From assembly GCF_000803315.1 (NCBI RefSeq), contig NZ_JRMH01000001.1:1922001-1986000 (forward strand): 64,000 nucleotides of DNA, given 5' to 3'. Shown piece by piece: positions 1 to 8,411 of this stretch; position 1 is the first letter of the stretch, and the number at the start of each line of letters is the position of its first letter. Under the pieces are notes generated by a model, which was given only the letters and a program-made list of their open reading frames with translations, made no database searches and was not told the origin of the DNA. The stretch comes from Pectobacterium actinidiae. GTDB lineage: Bacteria; Pseudomonadota; Gammaproteobacteria; Enterobacterales; Enterobacteriaceae. The translations under genes were made by a program, and so were the position numbers.

Positions 1-264
1 GCCCTGTGCACGACGGTTTAACAGCTCTTCTTCCAGCACGTTTTCGCCGATGATGCCTAGATCGACCACACCATCCATAACCAGACCGGGGATATCGTCA
101 TCGCGTACGCGCAGGATATCAATCGGCATATTTTCTGCGAACGCGATCAGGCGCTGTTGCTGTAAGTTGATTTTGATCCCGCAGCGCGCCAGCAGTTCGC
201 GTGAATCGTCGCTCAGGCGGCCTGACTTCTGCATTGCTATCCGTAAACGTGTTTTATCCAGCAT
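1..264 (-). CDS. hisG: ATP phosphoribosyltransferase, N-terminal part (gene runs off the window)
   Basis: First enzyme of histidine biosynthesis; it joins ATP and PRPP and is feedback-inhibited by histidine. Only the first 88 codons are inside the window, reading leftward from an ATG at 262-264. The encoded start ([20 protein letters not shown]) and the later stretch [18 protein letters not shown] match enterobacterial HisG. The family is about 299 residues, so roughly 70 percent lies beyond base 1. The his leader peptide and attenuator directly upstream confirm the assignment. Confidence 0.97.
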   Translation of the reverse strand, partial: MLDKTRLRIAMQKSGRLSDDSRELLARCGIKINLQQQRLIAFAENMPIDILRVRDDDIPGLVMDGVVDLGIIGENVLEEELLNRRAQG

Positions 265-314
265 GGAAACCTCATTAACCTGTCAAATTTAAATTTTTGG
301 AAATAGAGCGAGCA

Positions 315-335
315 TAAAAAAACGTCGGGAACGTT
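315..335 (-). terminator. weak second hairpin between attenuator and hisG
   Basis: A 5-bp perfect stem (321-325 with 331-335) with a 5-base loop is followed on the minus strand by a run of T. It sits after the main attenuator and before the hisG start. The stem is short, so termination would be inefficient; it may be a pause, a processing site or chance. Confidence 0.3.
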
Positions 336-388
336 TTTTAACGTTGCATAGCAACGGCCTGCAAGGTGCGCGCAAGGATAGCGCGCAT

Positions 389-420
389 AAAAAAACCCTC
401 GGAAGGTGATCTTCCGAGGG
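389..420 (-). terminator. his operon attenuator terminator
   Basis: A perfect 10-bp stem (396-405 with 411-420) and 5-base loop are followed on the minus strand by a run of seven T (389-395). It lies between the His-rich leader peptide and hisG, the classical position for ribosome-controlled attenuation: starvation for histidyl-tRNA stalls the leader ribosome and prevents this hairpin forming. Confidence 0.95.
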
Positions 421-483
421 CTCTTTCTGTGTTCTGCGCCACTGGAAGATCTGAACGTCTTCCAGCACCAATTGCCCGAAAGA

Positions 484-531
484 CTAATCAGGATGATGGT
501 GATGATGGTGGTTAAACAGAACGCGTGTCAT
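484..531 (-). CDS. hisL: his operon leader peptide
   Basis: A 15-codon peptide, MTRVLFNHHHHHHPD, with six consecutive histidine codons. E. coli HisL is MTRVQFKHHHHHHHPD, with seven. It acts in cis: ribosome stalling in the His run decides whether the downstream attenuator forms. The ATG is at 529-531, preceded on the minus strand by a purine-rich AAAGAGA element. Confidence 0.96.
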   Translation of the reverse strand: MTRVLFNHHHHHHPD

Positions 532-557
532 AAGATGTCTCTTTGTTGTGTCAGTGT

Positions 558-585
558 TTATTAAATCAATAATGATTTCTGTCGA
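558..585 (-). promoter_or_regulatory. candidate his operon promoter
   Basis: On the minus strand TCGACA (580-585) and TAATAA (558-563), 16 bases apart, sit just upstream of hisL. Both are imperfect sigma70 hexamers; the assignment rests mainly on position. Confidence 0.4.
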
Positions 586-811
586 ATAACCTAAACCATG
601 TTCGGGCTGTTGTGCAACATTTTTTTAGCAGATGTGGGAAGTTCGTTTTGGTTGAGTGATGTGCCAGCATAATCGCGCTGGATATCCGCTTTTGATAGGC
701 AGAAAAGACTACGGAAATCGGACAGGCATCCGTAGCGGTGGGCATGAAAGCCGTTTACTCTGTAGGCGTGCGTGATGTTAATAACAGGCTCCTTGCAGGG
801 GAGAACGGCTG

Positions 812-1651
812 ATGAAAAAAGTATCGATTGTTGGATTGGGCTGGTTGGGTATGCCGCTGGCTCTGGCACTGAATGGGCACGGCTACCATGTGACAGGGAC
901 GAAAACCACTCAGGATGGCGTGGAAGCGGCGCGTATGAGCGGCATTGAGTGCTATCAACTGGCTCTGACGCCTGAACTGGAATGCGATGCTGACGAGCTT
1001 AACGCTTTACTACAACAGGTTGACGTATTAGTCGTGACGCTACCCGCCAGTCGAACGGCGGAAGGAGGCGATGGGTATGCGCAAGCGGTACAGCAACTGG
1101 TGAATATGGCGCGCGTGTTTCATGTCCCGCGTATTATCTTCACCAGCTCAACGTCGGTTTATGGCGATAGCAGCGGCACGGCAAGAGAAAACTCGCCGCT
1201 ACAACCGACGACGGTAGCAGGGAAGACGCTGGTGTCCCTCGAACAGTGGTTGCAGCATCTACCCGATACCTCCGTGGATATTTTGCGGCTTGCGGGGCTA
1301 GTTGGTGGCGATCGCCATCCAGGGCGTTTCCTTGCTGGCAAAACCAATCTGCCGCGTGGCAATCATGGCGTGAATCTGGTGCATCAGGAAGATGTGTTGG
1401 CGGCGATTCTCTTGCTGCTTAAGCTCCCGACCGGTGGGCATATCTATAACCTGTGTGCGCCAGAACATCCTGCCAGACAGGATTTTTATCCTGAACAGGC
1501 GCGCAGATTGCACCTGTCTCCGCCGCAGTTTGCACCCGTAACCGATAGCGCTCAGGGGAAAATTGTTGATGGGCAGCGCATCTGCCATGAACTTGGGTTT
1601 GACTATCAGTACCCTAATCCCTCAACGATGCCGTTGAATCAGGGCTTGTAG
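812..1651 (+). CDS. yeeZ: YeeZ-type NAD(P)-dependent sugar-epimerase-like oxidoreductase
   Basis: A 279-residue extended-SDR/epimerase-like protein; E. coli YeeZ is about 274. The N-terminus carries a Rossmann dinucleotide-binding glycine motif (GLGWLG, residues 8-13). The stretch FTSSTSVYGDSSG resembles the catalytic S/Y region of the epimerase superfamily. Substrate and reaction are not established for this family. The start is preceded by GGGGAG. yeeZ next to hisL-hisG is the E. coli arrangement. In E. coli the genes beyond are yeeY and plaP; here the citrate island intervenes. Confidence 0.88.
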   Translation: MKKVSIVGLGWLGMPLALALNGHGYHVTGTKTTQDGVEAARMSGIECYQLALTPELECDADELNALLQQVDVLVVTLPASRTAEGGDGYAQAVQQLVNMARVFHVPRIIFTSSTSVYGDSSGTARENSPLQPTTVAGKTLVSLEQWLQHLPDTSVDILRLAGLVGGDRHPGRFLAGKTNLPRGNHGVNLVHQEDVLAAILLLLKLPTGGHIYNLCAPEHPARQDFYPEQARRLHLSPPQFAPVTDSAQGKIVDGQRICHELGFDYQYPNPSTMPLNQGL

Positions 1652-1701
1652 CTAACTGGCTTGTTTATCACGATTTTTTGATAATGCTATAGGGTTTCTG
1701 A

Positions 1702-1735
1702 CACGCCCGGATGCGCGTGAAACCATCCGGGCGTG
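1702..1735 (+). terminator. strong stem-loop after yeeZ
   Basis: A perfect 12-bp stem (1702-1713 with 1724-1735) lies 50 bases after the yeeZ stop. There is no T run after it, so it may protect a 3' end or assist rho-dependent termination rather than act alone. Confidence 0.45.
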
Positions 1736-1741
1736 AGTGGT

Positions 1742-1771
1742 AAAATTCAGCCCTGACGCGATATCAGGGCT
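1742..1771 (-). terminator. terminator of the chemoreceptor gene
   Basis: A perfect 8-bp stem (1749-1756 with 1764-1771) lies 13 bases past the chemoreceptor stop on the minus strand and is followed by GAATTTTACC. Confidence 0.7.
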
Positions 1772-1784
1772 AGAAGGCAAAACG

Positions 1785-3719
1785 TTAGAAGGTTGTCCAA
1801 CCTGAATCCTGCGACTGTTTTGATGCCGGAGGCAGGCGTTTCTGCTGTGGCGGCAAACCGGAGAGCGTTGCTTTTGGTTTACGCCCCTCGTGATCGGACA
1901 GACGGAAGTTCGCTACCATACTTTCGAGTATCGCGGACTGTTCTTCCAGCGAGTTAGCGGAGATTGAGGATTCCATTACCAGCGCCGCATTCTGCTGCGT
2001 GGTGGTATCAAGTTCGCTGATGGCGCGGGAAATTTGCTCAATGCCGCGACTTTGCTCATCGGAGGCGGAGGCAATTTCCCCCATGATGTCGTTAACCCGC
2101 GAGACAGAGGAGACGATCTGATCCATCGCGGTTCCTGCATTAGCCACCAATTGTGTGCCTACATTGATACGCGACACTGATTCAGATATCAGGCTGGCAA
2201 TCTCCTTCGCAGCTTGCGACGTGCGTTGAGAAAGCGTCCGTACCTCGCTGGCCACCACGGCGAACCCACGACCTTGCTCACCGGCTCGCGCGGCTTCTAC
2301 GGCAGCGTTAAGCGCCAGAATATTGGTCTGGAAAGCAATGCTGTTGATAACGGCGGTAATGTCGGCAATCTTTCGTGAGCTGTCTGAAATGCCTGACATG
2401 GTATCCACGACATTTCGTACTACTTCGCCGCCTTTGTGCGCATTTTGTGAGGCTTCGGTACTGATTTGGCTCGCTTGTTTGGCGTTTTCGGCATTATTTT
2501 TCACGGTCGACGTCAGTTCTTCCATGCTGGCGGCAGTCTCTACTACGGCGGCAGACTGCTGCTCGGTGCGCGAAGAAAGATCGCTATTGCCCACGGCAAT
2601 CTTGGCCGCAGAGGTTGACACACTGTCCACGCTGTCACGTACATCGCTGATCATATGGCGCAGCTTTTCGTTCATTCTCCCCATAGCGGCCGTTAGCTGG
2701 CCCAGCTCATCATCGCGGTCAGCCACGATTGTTGACGTCAGATCGCCTGCGGCGATTTTTTCCGCCAGAGAAAGGTTATGAATCACAGGGCGGGTGATTT
2801 GGCGGGTAATCAGCAATGAGATGATAATGCCGATCACGACGGCGATGAGGCCAATGATCATCGTGATAGTCGCGGAACCGTATGCCAACGCATCATTCTT
2901 CTCTTTGACGATAGTGATAAGCGCTTTAATGGAAGCGCTGCTCTTATCTCCGCCGACCTTCACGCCGTCTTCGGCTTTTTTCAGATCGTTGACGCTCAGA
3001 AAGTAGTCAGCATTGAGCTTTTTATAGCTGGTGACATAGCTCCGCAGGTCTTCTGCAGCGGCCTTTTGGTCAGGCGTGAGTGCCGCAGTGGCACCCTGAT
3101 AGCTGCTGTCAAAGCGGCCAAAAGCCTCATCAAGTTTCTTCGCCGTATAGGCATCTTGCTTAAGCTGCAACTCATAGGATAACTGTTTGAGTTCTGAAAC
3201 CTGTGTTGCCAACTCCTCAGCCTGATATTGCGTCGTGTTATCAGAAGGCTGCTGACGCAGCTTGGCGTAAAAGTCAGCAGTAATGTTTTGCCTGTTGGCA
3301 ATGCTGATTTTGTCGCGATTCTCTACCACGCGCTGCGTGGCTTTCCCCATCTCGGTGATAGCGTTCTGAAATTCGGTCAGGTGTTGGCCGAGATCGTTAA
3401 CGAGGGGAGCCCCTTCTGGACTCCACGAGAGCGTTTTTGCTTCAGTGGTTAACTCTGATGCATGTTTAACGAAACCCGCCATGGTTTCACGCGATTTCTC
3501 TTCATACGAATAAAAATACTTCAGGCGGTTTATTTTGGCCTGAAATACTTCGATGTTGATGTTGTAAATAAGATTGGTTTTTTCATAGATATCACGAATT
3601 TCTCTGAAACGCCCTGCGCTTAATAGCGATGCAATGATGACCAGTAGCAGGATCACCCCAAACCCAAGATACAGCTTTTGGGATATTTTAAGATTTCTGA
3701 TTTTTTTGGCTAAGAACAT
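1785..3719 (-). CDS. methyl-accepting chemotaxis protein with a large periplasmic sensor domain
   Basis: A 644-residue transmembrane chemoreceptor. In order: membrane segment at about residues 15-33; an all-helical periplasmic domain of about 245 residues; second membrane segment near 283-305; HAMP domain; cytoplasmic signalling hairpin with the conserved tip ([19 protein letters not shown]) that binds CheW and CheA. The C-terminus is GWTTF, which fits the x-aromatic-x-x-aromatic pentapeptide used to tether CheR and CheB. The sensor is about twice the size of the four-helix Tar type and looks like a helical-bimodular (HBM) domain, the type found in McpS, which senses TCA-cycle acids. It lies downstream of the CitA/CitB-type system, so a carboxylate ligand is plausible but unproven. 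Confidence 0.93.
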   Translation of the reverse strand: MFLAKKIRNLKISQKLYLGFGVILLLVIIASLLSAGRFREIRDIYEKTNLIYNINIEVFQAKINRLKYFYSYEEKSRETMAGFVKHASELTTEAKTLSWSPEGAPLVNDLGQHLTEFQNAITEMGKATQRVVENRDKISIANRQNITADFYAKLRQQPSDNTTQYQAEELATQVSELKQLSYELQLKQDAYTAKKLDEAFGRFDSSYQGATAALTPDQKAAAEDLRSYVTSYKKLNADYFLSVNDLKKAEDGVKVGGDKSSASIKALITIVKEKNDALAYGSATITMIIGLIAVVIGIIISLLITRQITRPVIHNLSLAEKIAAGDLTSTIVADRDDELGQLTAAMGRMNEKLRHMISDVRDSVDSVSTSAAKIAVGNSDLSSRTEQQSAAVVETAASMEELTSTVKNNAENAKQASQISTEASQNAHKGGEVVRNVVDTMSGISDSSRKIADITAVINSIAFQTNILALNAAVEAARAGEQGRGFAVVASEVRTLSQRTSQAAKEIASLISESVSRINVGTQLVANAGTAMDQIVSSVSRVNDIMGEIASASDEQSRGIEQISRAISELDTTTQQNAALVMESSISANSLEEQSAILESMVANFRLSDHEGRKPKATLSGLPPQQKRLPPASKQSQDSGWTTF

Positions 3720-3785
3720 GACGTCTCTCCGGGGATGAATTACTGGTGTTGGGTAACGAATTAATCGCGGTATAACCCATAATGC

Positions 3786-3812
3786 TTATCGGATTTAGGG
3801 CGGTTTTTTTTA
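3786..3812 (-). promoter_or_regulatory. candidate sigma28 (FliA) promoter of the chemoreceptor
   Basis: Read on the minus strand, TAAAAAAA, 11 bases, TCCGATAA. The enterobacterial FliA consensus is TAAAGTTT-N11-GCCGATAA. The -10 matches 7 of 8 and the -35 keeps TAAA, with exact spacing. It lies about 67 bases upstream of the start codon. Confidence 0.6.
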
Positions 3813-4061
3813 GTATGAATGAAGAAACTAATAATAATTTGTGAGCCTCCTCTCTCATTGTTGGACAACTGCACAGCAAGTGCAGGTTGTATTACCAATA
3901 GGCGTGACTTTAATCGTTATAAGAATAAACACAGAAAATTGTGATTATTTTTTTAATCTTTAAAAAAGAGGGAGGAAATGGTTAATTTGGAAATATATTG
4001 AAATATAAATGGAGTGGAAATAACGAATGGTTAAGTTTTATCTTAATATTGGTTGTATCGG

Positions 4062-4098
4062 ATCCCCTATGGCGACGACTCTCACCGCCATAGGGGAT
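4062..4098. terminator. inverted repeat downstream of dpiA
   Basis: A perfect 13-bp stem (4062-4074 with 4086-4098) ends five bases before the dpiA stop codon. No T run follows on either strand. It probably marks the 3' end of the dpiBA message or stabilises it, keeping the chemoreceptor as a separate unit. The rest of 3813-4061 is AT-rich and shows no gene. Confidence 0.45.
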
Positions 4099-4102
4099 AT
4101 AC

Positions 4103-4804
4103 CTAATAGGTGCTTTTTGTACGATATAACCGGCGTGGGTGACCAATTTTTCCGTAACGCATTTCGATGTCGAGGAACTGGTTTTCAACGCAGAACTCCA
4201 GATAGCGGCGTGCTGTCGTTTTACTCAGCCCCGTTTTTTCGACGATGTCATCGACAGAATAGAGTGTATCGCCTCCATCACTGGTAAAAATCTGCTTGAT
4301 CAGCCCTAGCGTATTTTCTTCAATGCCTTTTGCTGATGATGAAGAGGCCGCGCCGGACGATTGCAGCTGATAGAGAATATCGACGTTCTGCTGATCGACA
4401 ATTTTGTAGGTGTGCTGGGTCTTTACGAATTGAATAAATCGCTCCAGCGAAGAGCGCAGCCGCGGGTAGGAGAGTGGTTTGATAATGTAGTCAAAGGCCC
4501 CGCAGCGAATCGCCTGAGCGCAGGTATTCATATCGCTGGCTGCGGTAATAAAGATGACGGAACAGTCCATTCCTTTGAGCAACTGGCTTTCAATCAGCGA
4601 AACCCCTTCGCCGTCGGGCAAATAGTTATCGAGCAGGATTAGACGAGGCTTGTGCTGCTGGAGAAGCTTTTTGGCTTCAAAAAGCGTAGCGGCAATCCCG
4701 ACGACACGCAGATTGAAATGTTTTTCAATAAATTCAGCATGAATATTTGCCAGCTTACTTTCATCTTCAACGATTAAGACATCGAAATGTTCAGTGTGCT
4801 GCAT
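4103..4804 (-). CDS. dpiA: CitB/DpiA-family response regulator
   Basis: A 233-residue response regulator of the CitB/DpiA/DcuR type. The receiver domain has acidic residues E13-D14, phospho-acceptor D59 in ILLDNYLPDG, and K109 in YIIKP. A C-terminal helix-turn-helix covers about residues 175-220 (DIVEKTGLSKTTARRYLEFC). In this family phosphorylation by the partner kinase activates citrate uptake and citrate lyase genes. The ATG at 4804 was chosen because the first residues then match the family; an upstream in-frame ATG at 4834 gives only an unlikely extension. It follows dpiB by 104 bases, which include an ERIC fragment. Confidence 0.88.
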   Translation of the reverse strand: MQHTEHFDVLIVEDESKLANIHAEFIEKHFNLRVVGIAATLFEAKKLLQQHKPRLILLDNYLPDGEGVSLIESQLLKGMDCSVIFITAASDMNTCAQAIRCGAFDYIIKPLSYPRLRSSLERFIQFVKTQHTYKIVDQQNVDILYQLQSSGAASSSSAKGIEENTLGLIKQIFTSDGGDTLYSVDDIVEKTGLSKTTARRYLEFCVENQFLDIEMRYGKIGHPRRLYRTKSTY

Positions 4805-4854
4805 GGTGTGAATCCCTGTTAGTATCTGAAGCATAAAAGAAGATCTGGTACCCG

Positions 4855-4893
4855 TATACCGCCATACTCCAAGTTGTCTGTGCGTTGTTCAAC
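4855..4893. repeat. degenerate ERIC half-element between dpiB and dpiA
   Basis: The stretch closely matches the first 40 bases of the full ERIC at 49790-49914, with a few substitutions. The other half of the element is missing. It lies within the presumed dpiB-dpiA transcript. Confidence 0.7.
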
Positions 4894-4908
4894 ACATGAC
4901 AACGCAAA

Positions 4909-6504
4909 TTAGTGGGGGGATATCGGTATAAATAGGGAAAATATGCTGCCCTTCGGCTGGTTGGCCGAGACTTCGATCATTCCCTGAGCCTGATTGACGT
5001 AGCTGGCGACCAGATGCAGCCCCAGTCCGTGATCGCCCTGCGTTTTGCTGGTCACGCCCATTTCAAACAGGCTATCGGCAATGGTGGGATCGATACCCGT
5101 TCCCTGATCGGCGATTTCAATGACCAACTCTTGTTCACTGTTATAGATGTACACTTCGACAGGATAATGTGGCGCGGTGGTGGCTAATGTGGCTTCCATC
5201 GCGTTATCCAGCAAATTACCAATAATGGACATCAGCTCCGTTTCACTCAGCGCGGGTGGAATGTGAGTGAGCTGGCAGCGTGGGTCGAAAACAATCTCAA
5301 TGCCTTTTTCCCGCGCCGTCGCGTACTTGCCCAGCAGCAGCCCGCATAGCGCGGGTGAACAGAAGCGGCGCGAAACAAAATCCAGTACCACCTGTGCGCT
5401 TTCCGACTGCGCTTCAATATATTTGATCGCTTCGTCATAGCGTTTTAGGTGCAGCAGCCCGGCCAGCGTCGCCGTCCAGTTCAGTTGCTCATGGCGCAGA
5501 ATGCGCAGGCTATTCGCGTAACGTTTCACCTGGCTGAGCTGCATGCTAAGCGTGTGAATATCATTTTTACTGCGGAAGCTGATGACCCAGCCCTGAAGCT
5601 CATCCTCCAGCATGATCCGCACCCGGCTGGCAATCACAGTGGCGTGGTTAAACCGGCAGATCTCATCGTGGGTGTCGCTGTTCCACATGGCTTCGCCGGA
5701 GAAAAAAGGCACGGGTTTAATGACGGTATCAATCGGCTTGCCGCGCAATAGATAGGACGGTTCGTCTAGTCCGAGGATCTCTTTCGCTGCGTGGTTAATC
5801 GCCGCAATGCGGTGCTGCTTATCGATAGCGATCACGCCTTCGTAGATGGATTCGAGCAGCGCCTTCTGCTGCCTGACCAGCATACGAATCTCAAGGGGCT
5901 CGAGGCCAAACATCTGTTTCTTCAGATTGCGTGAGAACCACCACGAAAAGATAAACAGCGCGACAAACATCGCCAGAATCGCCAGCAGGATATGCGCCAG
6001 TTTACTGAACGTCAGGTTATCGATATGGGTTTTCAGATAGCCAACGGAGACAATACCAATAACCTGACCGTCAGCGACGATCGGCGCTTTGCTGCGTAAT
6101 GAAATACCAATGCCGCCCCGGCGCACCGTGATAATGCTTTTGCCTGCTAACACCTCGACGTTATCGCCGCCCACCATCTGTGTGCCGACGAGATCGGCAT
6201 CTTCAGAATGAAACAGATGATGCGCCTGATTATCCCCGATTACGATATAGCTGGCGTCGCTGCGCAGCTTCAATTGGTGAACGAGCATGCTTATCTGCTT
6301 GATGTCTTTATGCTTCACCGACTCAATCAAGGATGGGATGATGGCGATTTCTCTGGCTTGTACCTGCGCTCGTGTACCCAGCTCGGAATACAGCTGCTTA
6401 TCGATATCGTGATAATAATAAATGCCCGTCATCAGAAGTAACGAAGAGAAGAAGACGATCAAATAGATAAATAATTTGATATGAAAGGAAAGTCTCACTC
6501 TCAT
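4909..6504 (-). CDS. dpiB: CitA/DpiB-family sensor histidine kinase
   Basis: A 531-residue membrane kinase. A first membrane segment at about 10-30 and a second at about 168-190 enclose a periplasmic PAS-like (PDC) sensor. A cytoplasmic PAS covers about 215-320. H338 in the H-box (LRHEQLN) is the likely phosphorylated histidine; N430 and N434 form the N-box, followed by DQGTGID and GLGLHL of the ATP-binding domain. Aligned without gaps to Klebsiella CitA, citrate contacts H69, R107 and K109 are kept (H99, R137, K139), but T58 and R66 are replaced by V88 and H96. It is divergent from citS and pairs with dpiA. Confidence 0.88.
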   Translation of the reverse strand: MRVRLSFHIKLFIYLIVFFSSLLLMTGIYYYHDIDKQLYSELGTRAQVQAREIAIIPSLIESVKHKDIKQISMLVHQLKLRSDASYIVIGDNQAHHLFHSEDADLVGTQMVGGDNVEVLAGKSIITVRRGGIGISLRSKAPIVADGQVIGIVSVGYLKTHIDNLTFSKLAHILLAILAMFVALFIFSWWFSRNLKKQMFGLEPLEIRMLVRQQKALLESIYEGVIAIDKQHRIAAINHAAKEILGLDEPSYLLRGKPIDTVIKPVPFFSGEAMWNSDTHDEICRFNHATVIASRVRIMLEDELQGWVISFRSKNDIHTLSMQLSQVKRYANSLRILRHEQLNWTATLAGLLHLKRYDEAIKYIEAQSESAQVVLDFVSRRFCSPALCGLLLGKYATAREKGIEIVFDPRCQLTHIPPALSETELMSIIGNLLDNAMEATLATTAPHYPVEVYIYNSEQELVIEIADQGTGIDPTIADSLFEMGVTSKTQGDHGLGLHLVASYVNQAQGMIEVSANQPKGSIFSLFIPISPH

Positions 6505-6721
6505 GATGTGCGGTAGCCTGCTGGTAAACGAAAAATAGCTGGTTAATTTATCACGAATGGTAATAAGAATGGGCTGAGAGGAAAAAACTTGTGAGCAATA
6601 ACACGTTTAAATATGTTGCTACCAATACGATGTTAGTAATAAAGAGATAAAATTAAACGCACTTGTCTTCTTTAATAAACAACTTAATTACGTTTTATCA
6701 ACATAGTCATTTTTAGGAAAT

Positions 6722-6831
6722 AAAAACCATAAACTCCATAGAAACCATAAAGTTTATTTTGATCGTAAAATCATCTAACCGCCTGCGTAATAAACGATTT
6801 TTTAATAAAAATCATAAAATCCATAAACACC
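6722..6831. promoter_or_regulatory. pair of 25-bp direct repeats between dpiB and citS, probable regulator sites
   Basis: Copies at 6722-6746 and 6807-6831 agree at 21 of 25 positions and share the core CATAAA-x-TCCATA. Their starts are 85 bp apart, close to eight helical turns. They lie in a very AT-rich 419-bp region (6505-6923) between divergent dpiB and citS. Position and spacing suggest CitB/DpiA-type binding sites. No other gene is visible in the region. Confidence 0.5.
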
Positions 6832-6923
6832 TTTAAAACTCGTTTTTTAATTTGAAGGGAATCACATAATAATAGGTAATCACCCCCTATCATTCGCGGA
6901 CAAAATAAAACGGGGACAGAGTT

Positions 6924-8294
6924 ATGAGTACGACTGATGATTCATATATTGTGGTAAATAATGAGGCGGCTGGGAAGGCCTCATTAAAGGAAAAATGGTG
7001 GCATGTTCTGGATACCTATAAAGTAGGTATTATCCCAGTGCCGCTCTTTGTGCTAGCGGGGGTATTAATCGGCATTGACTGCCTGAATGGCAAGTTGCCG
7101 AGCGATATCGTCGTGATGGTGGCGACACTGGCATTCTTCGGGTTTGCCTGTGGTGAATTTGGCAAACGTCTGCCGATTATCGGCAAGATGGGGGCGGCGG
7201 CAATCTGTGCGACCTTTATCCCCTCGGCGATGGTGCATTACGGCCTGCTGCCGGACGTTGTCGTTGAATCCACGACCAAGTTCTATAAAAGTACCAACAT
7301 CCTGTATCTCTACATCTGCTGCATTATTGTCGGCAGCATCATGAGTATGAATCGGCAGACGCTGATTCAGGGCTTCCTGCGTATTTTCTTCCCTATGCTG
7401 TGCGGTGAAATCGCCGGCATGCTGGTGGGCATGGGCGTAGGTATTGCGCTCGGCCTGGATCCGTTCCAAATCTTCTTCTTCCTGATTCTGCCGATTATGG
7501 CGGGTGGGGTGGGTGAAGGTGCTATCCCGCTGTCTATCGGCTATGCCACGATTCTGCATATGGATCAGGGTGTTGCGCTGGGACGCGTCTTGCCTATCGT
7601 CATGCTGGGCAGCTTGACCGCGATCATTCTTGCCGGTGTTCTGAATCAGTTGGGTAAACGCTATCCACACCTGACCGGTGAAGGTGAATTGATGCCGAAT
7701 AAAGACAATGGTCTGGGCGGCGGCGCAAGCAGCACACCAGCTCCTGCCTTTAGTGGCAAAGCCGATGTAACGACCATCGCCTCTGGCGCGCTGCTGGCCA
7801 TCCTGCTGTATATGGTGGGTATGCTCGGTCACAAAATGGTTGGCCTGCCTGCACCGGTTGGCATGCTGTTCGCCGCGGTGCTGGTGAAACTGGCTCACGG
7901 TGTTTCACCGAAAATGCTGGAAGGTTCTCAGGTCGTTTATAAATTCTTCCAGACTTCTGTGACGTATCCGATTCTGTTTGCCGTTGGCGTGGCGATTACG
8001 CCGTGGCAGGAATTGGTCAATGCCTTCACGATCCAAAACCTGCTGGTGATTATCTCTACCGTAGTGACGTTGGTCGGGACGGGTTTCTTGGTGGGGAGAA
8101 AAATCGGTATGCACCCGATTGATGTCGCCATTATTTCTTGCTGCCAGAGCGGACAGGGTGGTACGGGGGACGTCGCGATTCTGACGGCAGGTAACCGTAT
8201 GGTACTGATGCCATTCGCGCAGATTGCTACGCGTATCGGCGGTGCCATTAACGTTTCGATATCACTGCTGGTACTCGCCAACTTTTTAGTCTGA
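6924..8294 (+). CDS. citS: 2HCT-family citrate carrier (CitS type, probably Na+-coupled)
   Basis: A 456-residue inner-membrane carrier of the 2-hydroxycarboxylate transporter family; Klebsiella CitS is 446. About eleven membrane segments are visible. The two family GGxG re-entrant loop motifs are present: GGVG near residue 192 and GGTG near 412, followed by a conserved arginine region (NRMVLMPFAQIATRIGG). CitS imports citrate with sodium; other family members use malate or exchange, so the exact ion coupling is inferred. The ATG follows GGGGACAGAG. It leads the catabolic operon. E. coli uses the unrelated CitT instead. Confidence 0.9.
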   Translation: MSTTDDSYIVVNNEAAGKASLKEKWWHVLDTYKVGIIPVPLFVLAGVLIGIDCLNGKLPSDIVVMVATLAFFGFACGEFGKRLPIIGKMGAAAICATFIPSAMVHYGLLPDVVVESTTKFYKSTNILYLYICCIIVGSIMSMNRQTLIQGFLRIFFPMLCGEIAGMLVGMGVGIALGLDPFQIFFFLILPIMAGGVGEGAIPLSIGYATILHMDQGVALGRVLPIVMLGSLTAIILAGVLNQLGKRYPHLTGEGELMPNKDNGLGGGASSTPAPAFSGKADVTTIASGALLAILLYMVGMLGHKMVGLPAPVGMLFAAVLVKLAHGVSPKMLEGSQVVYKFFQTSVTYPILFAVGVAITPWQELVNAFTIQNLLVIISTVVTLVGTGFLVGRKIGMHPIDVAIISCCQSGQGGTGDVAILTAGNRMVLMPFAQIATRIGGAINVSISLLVLANFLV

Positions 8295-8411
8295 TGTCAT
8301 TCAGAAAATAAAACGGCGCTGAGCTAAATAAGTATTACGTTGAAAAAATGTGTTGAGTTAACGAAATAAAAACCGCCATTGCGCGTGGGTTTATTTTGCA
8401 CAGGAAATATT

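Noticed and set aside
7065..7898. 277-codon minus-strand frame inside citS
   Set aside because: Shadow of the carrier gene; composition is Gln/His/Arg-rich as expected for an antisense frame.
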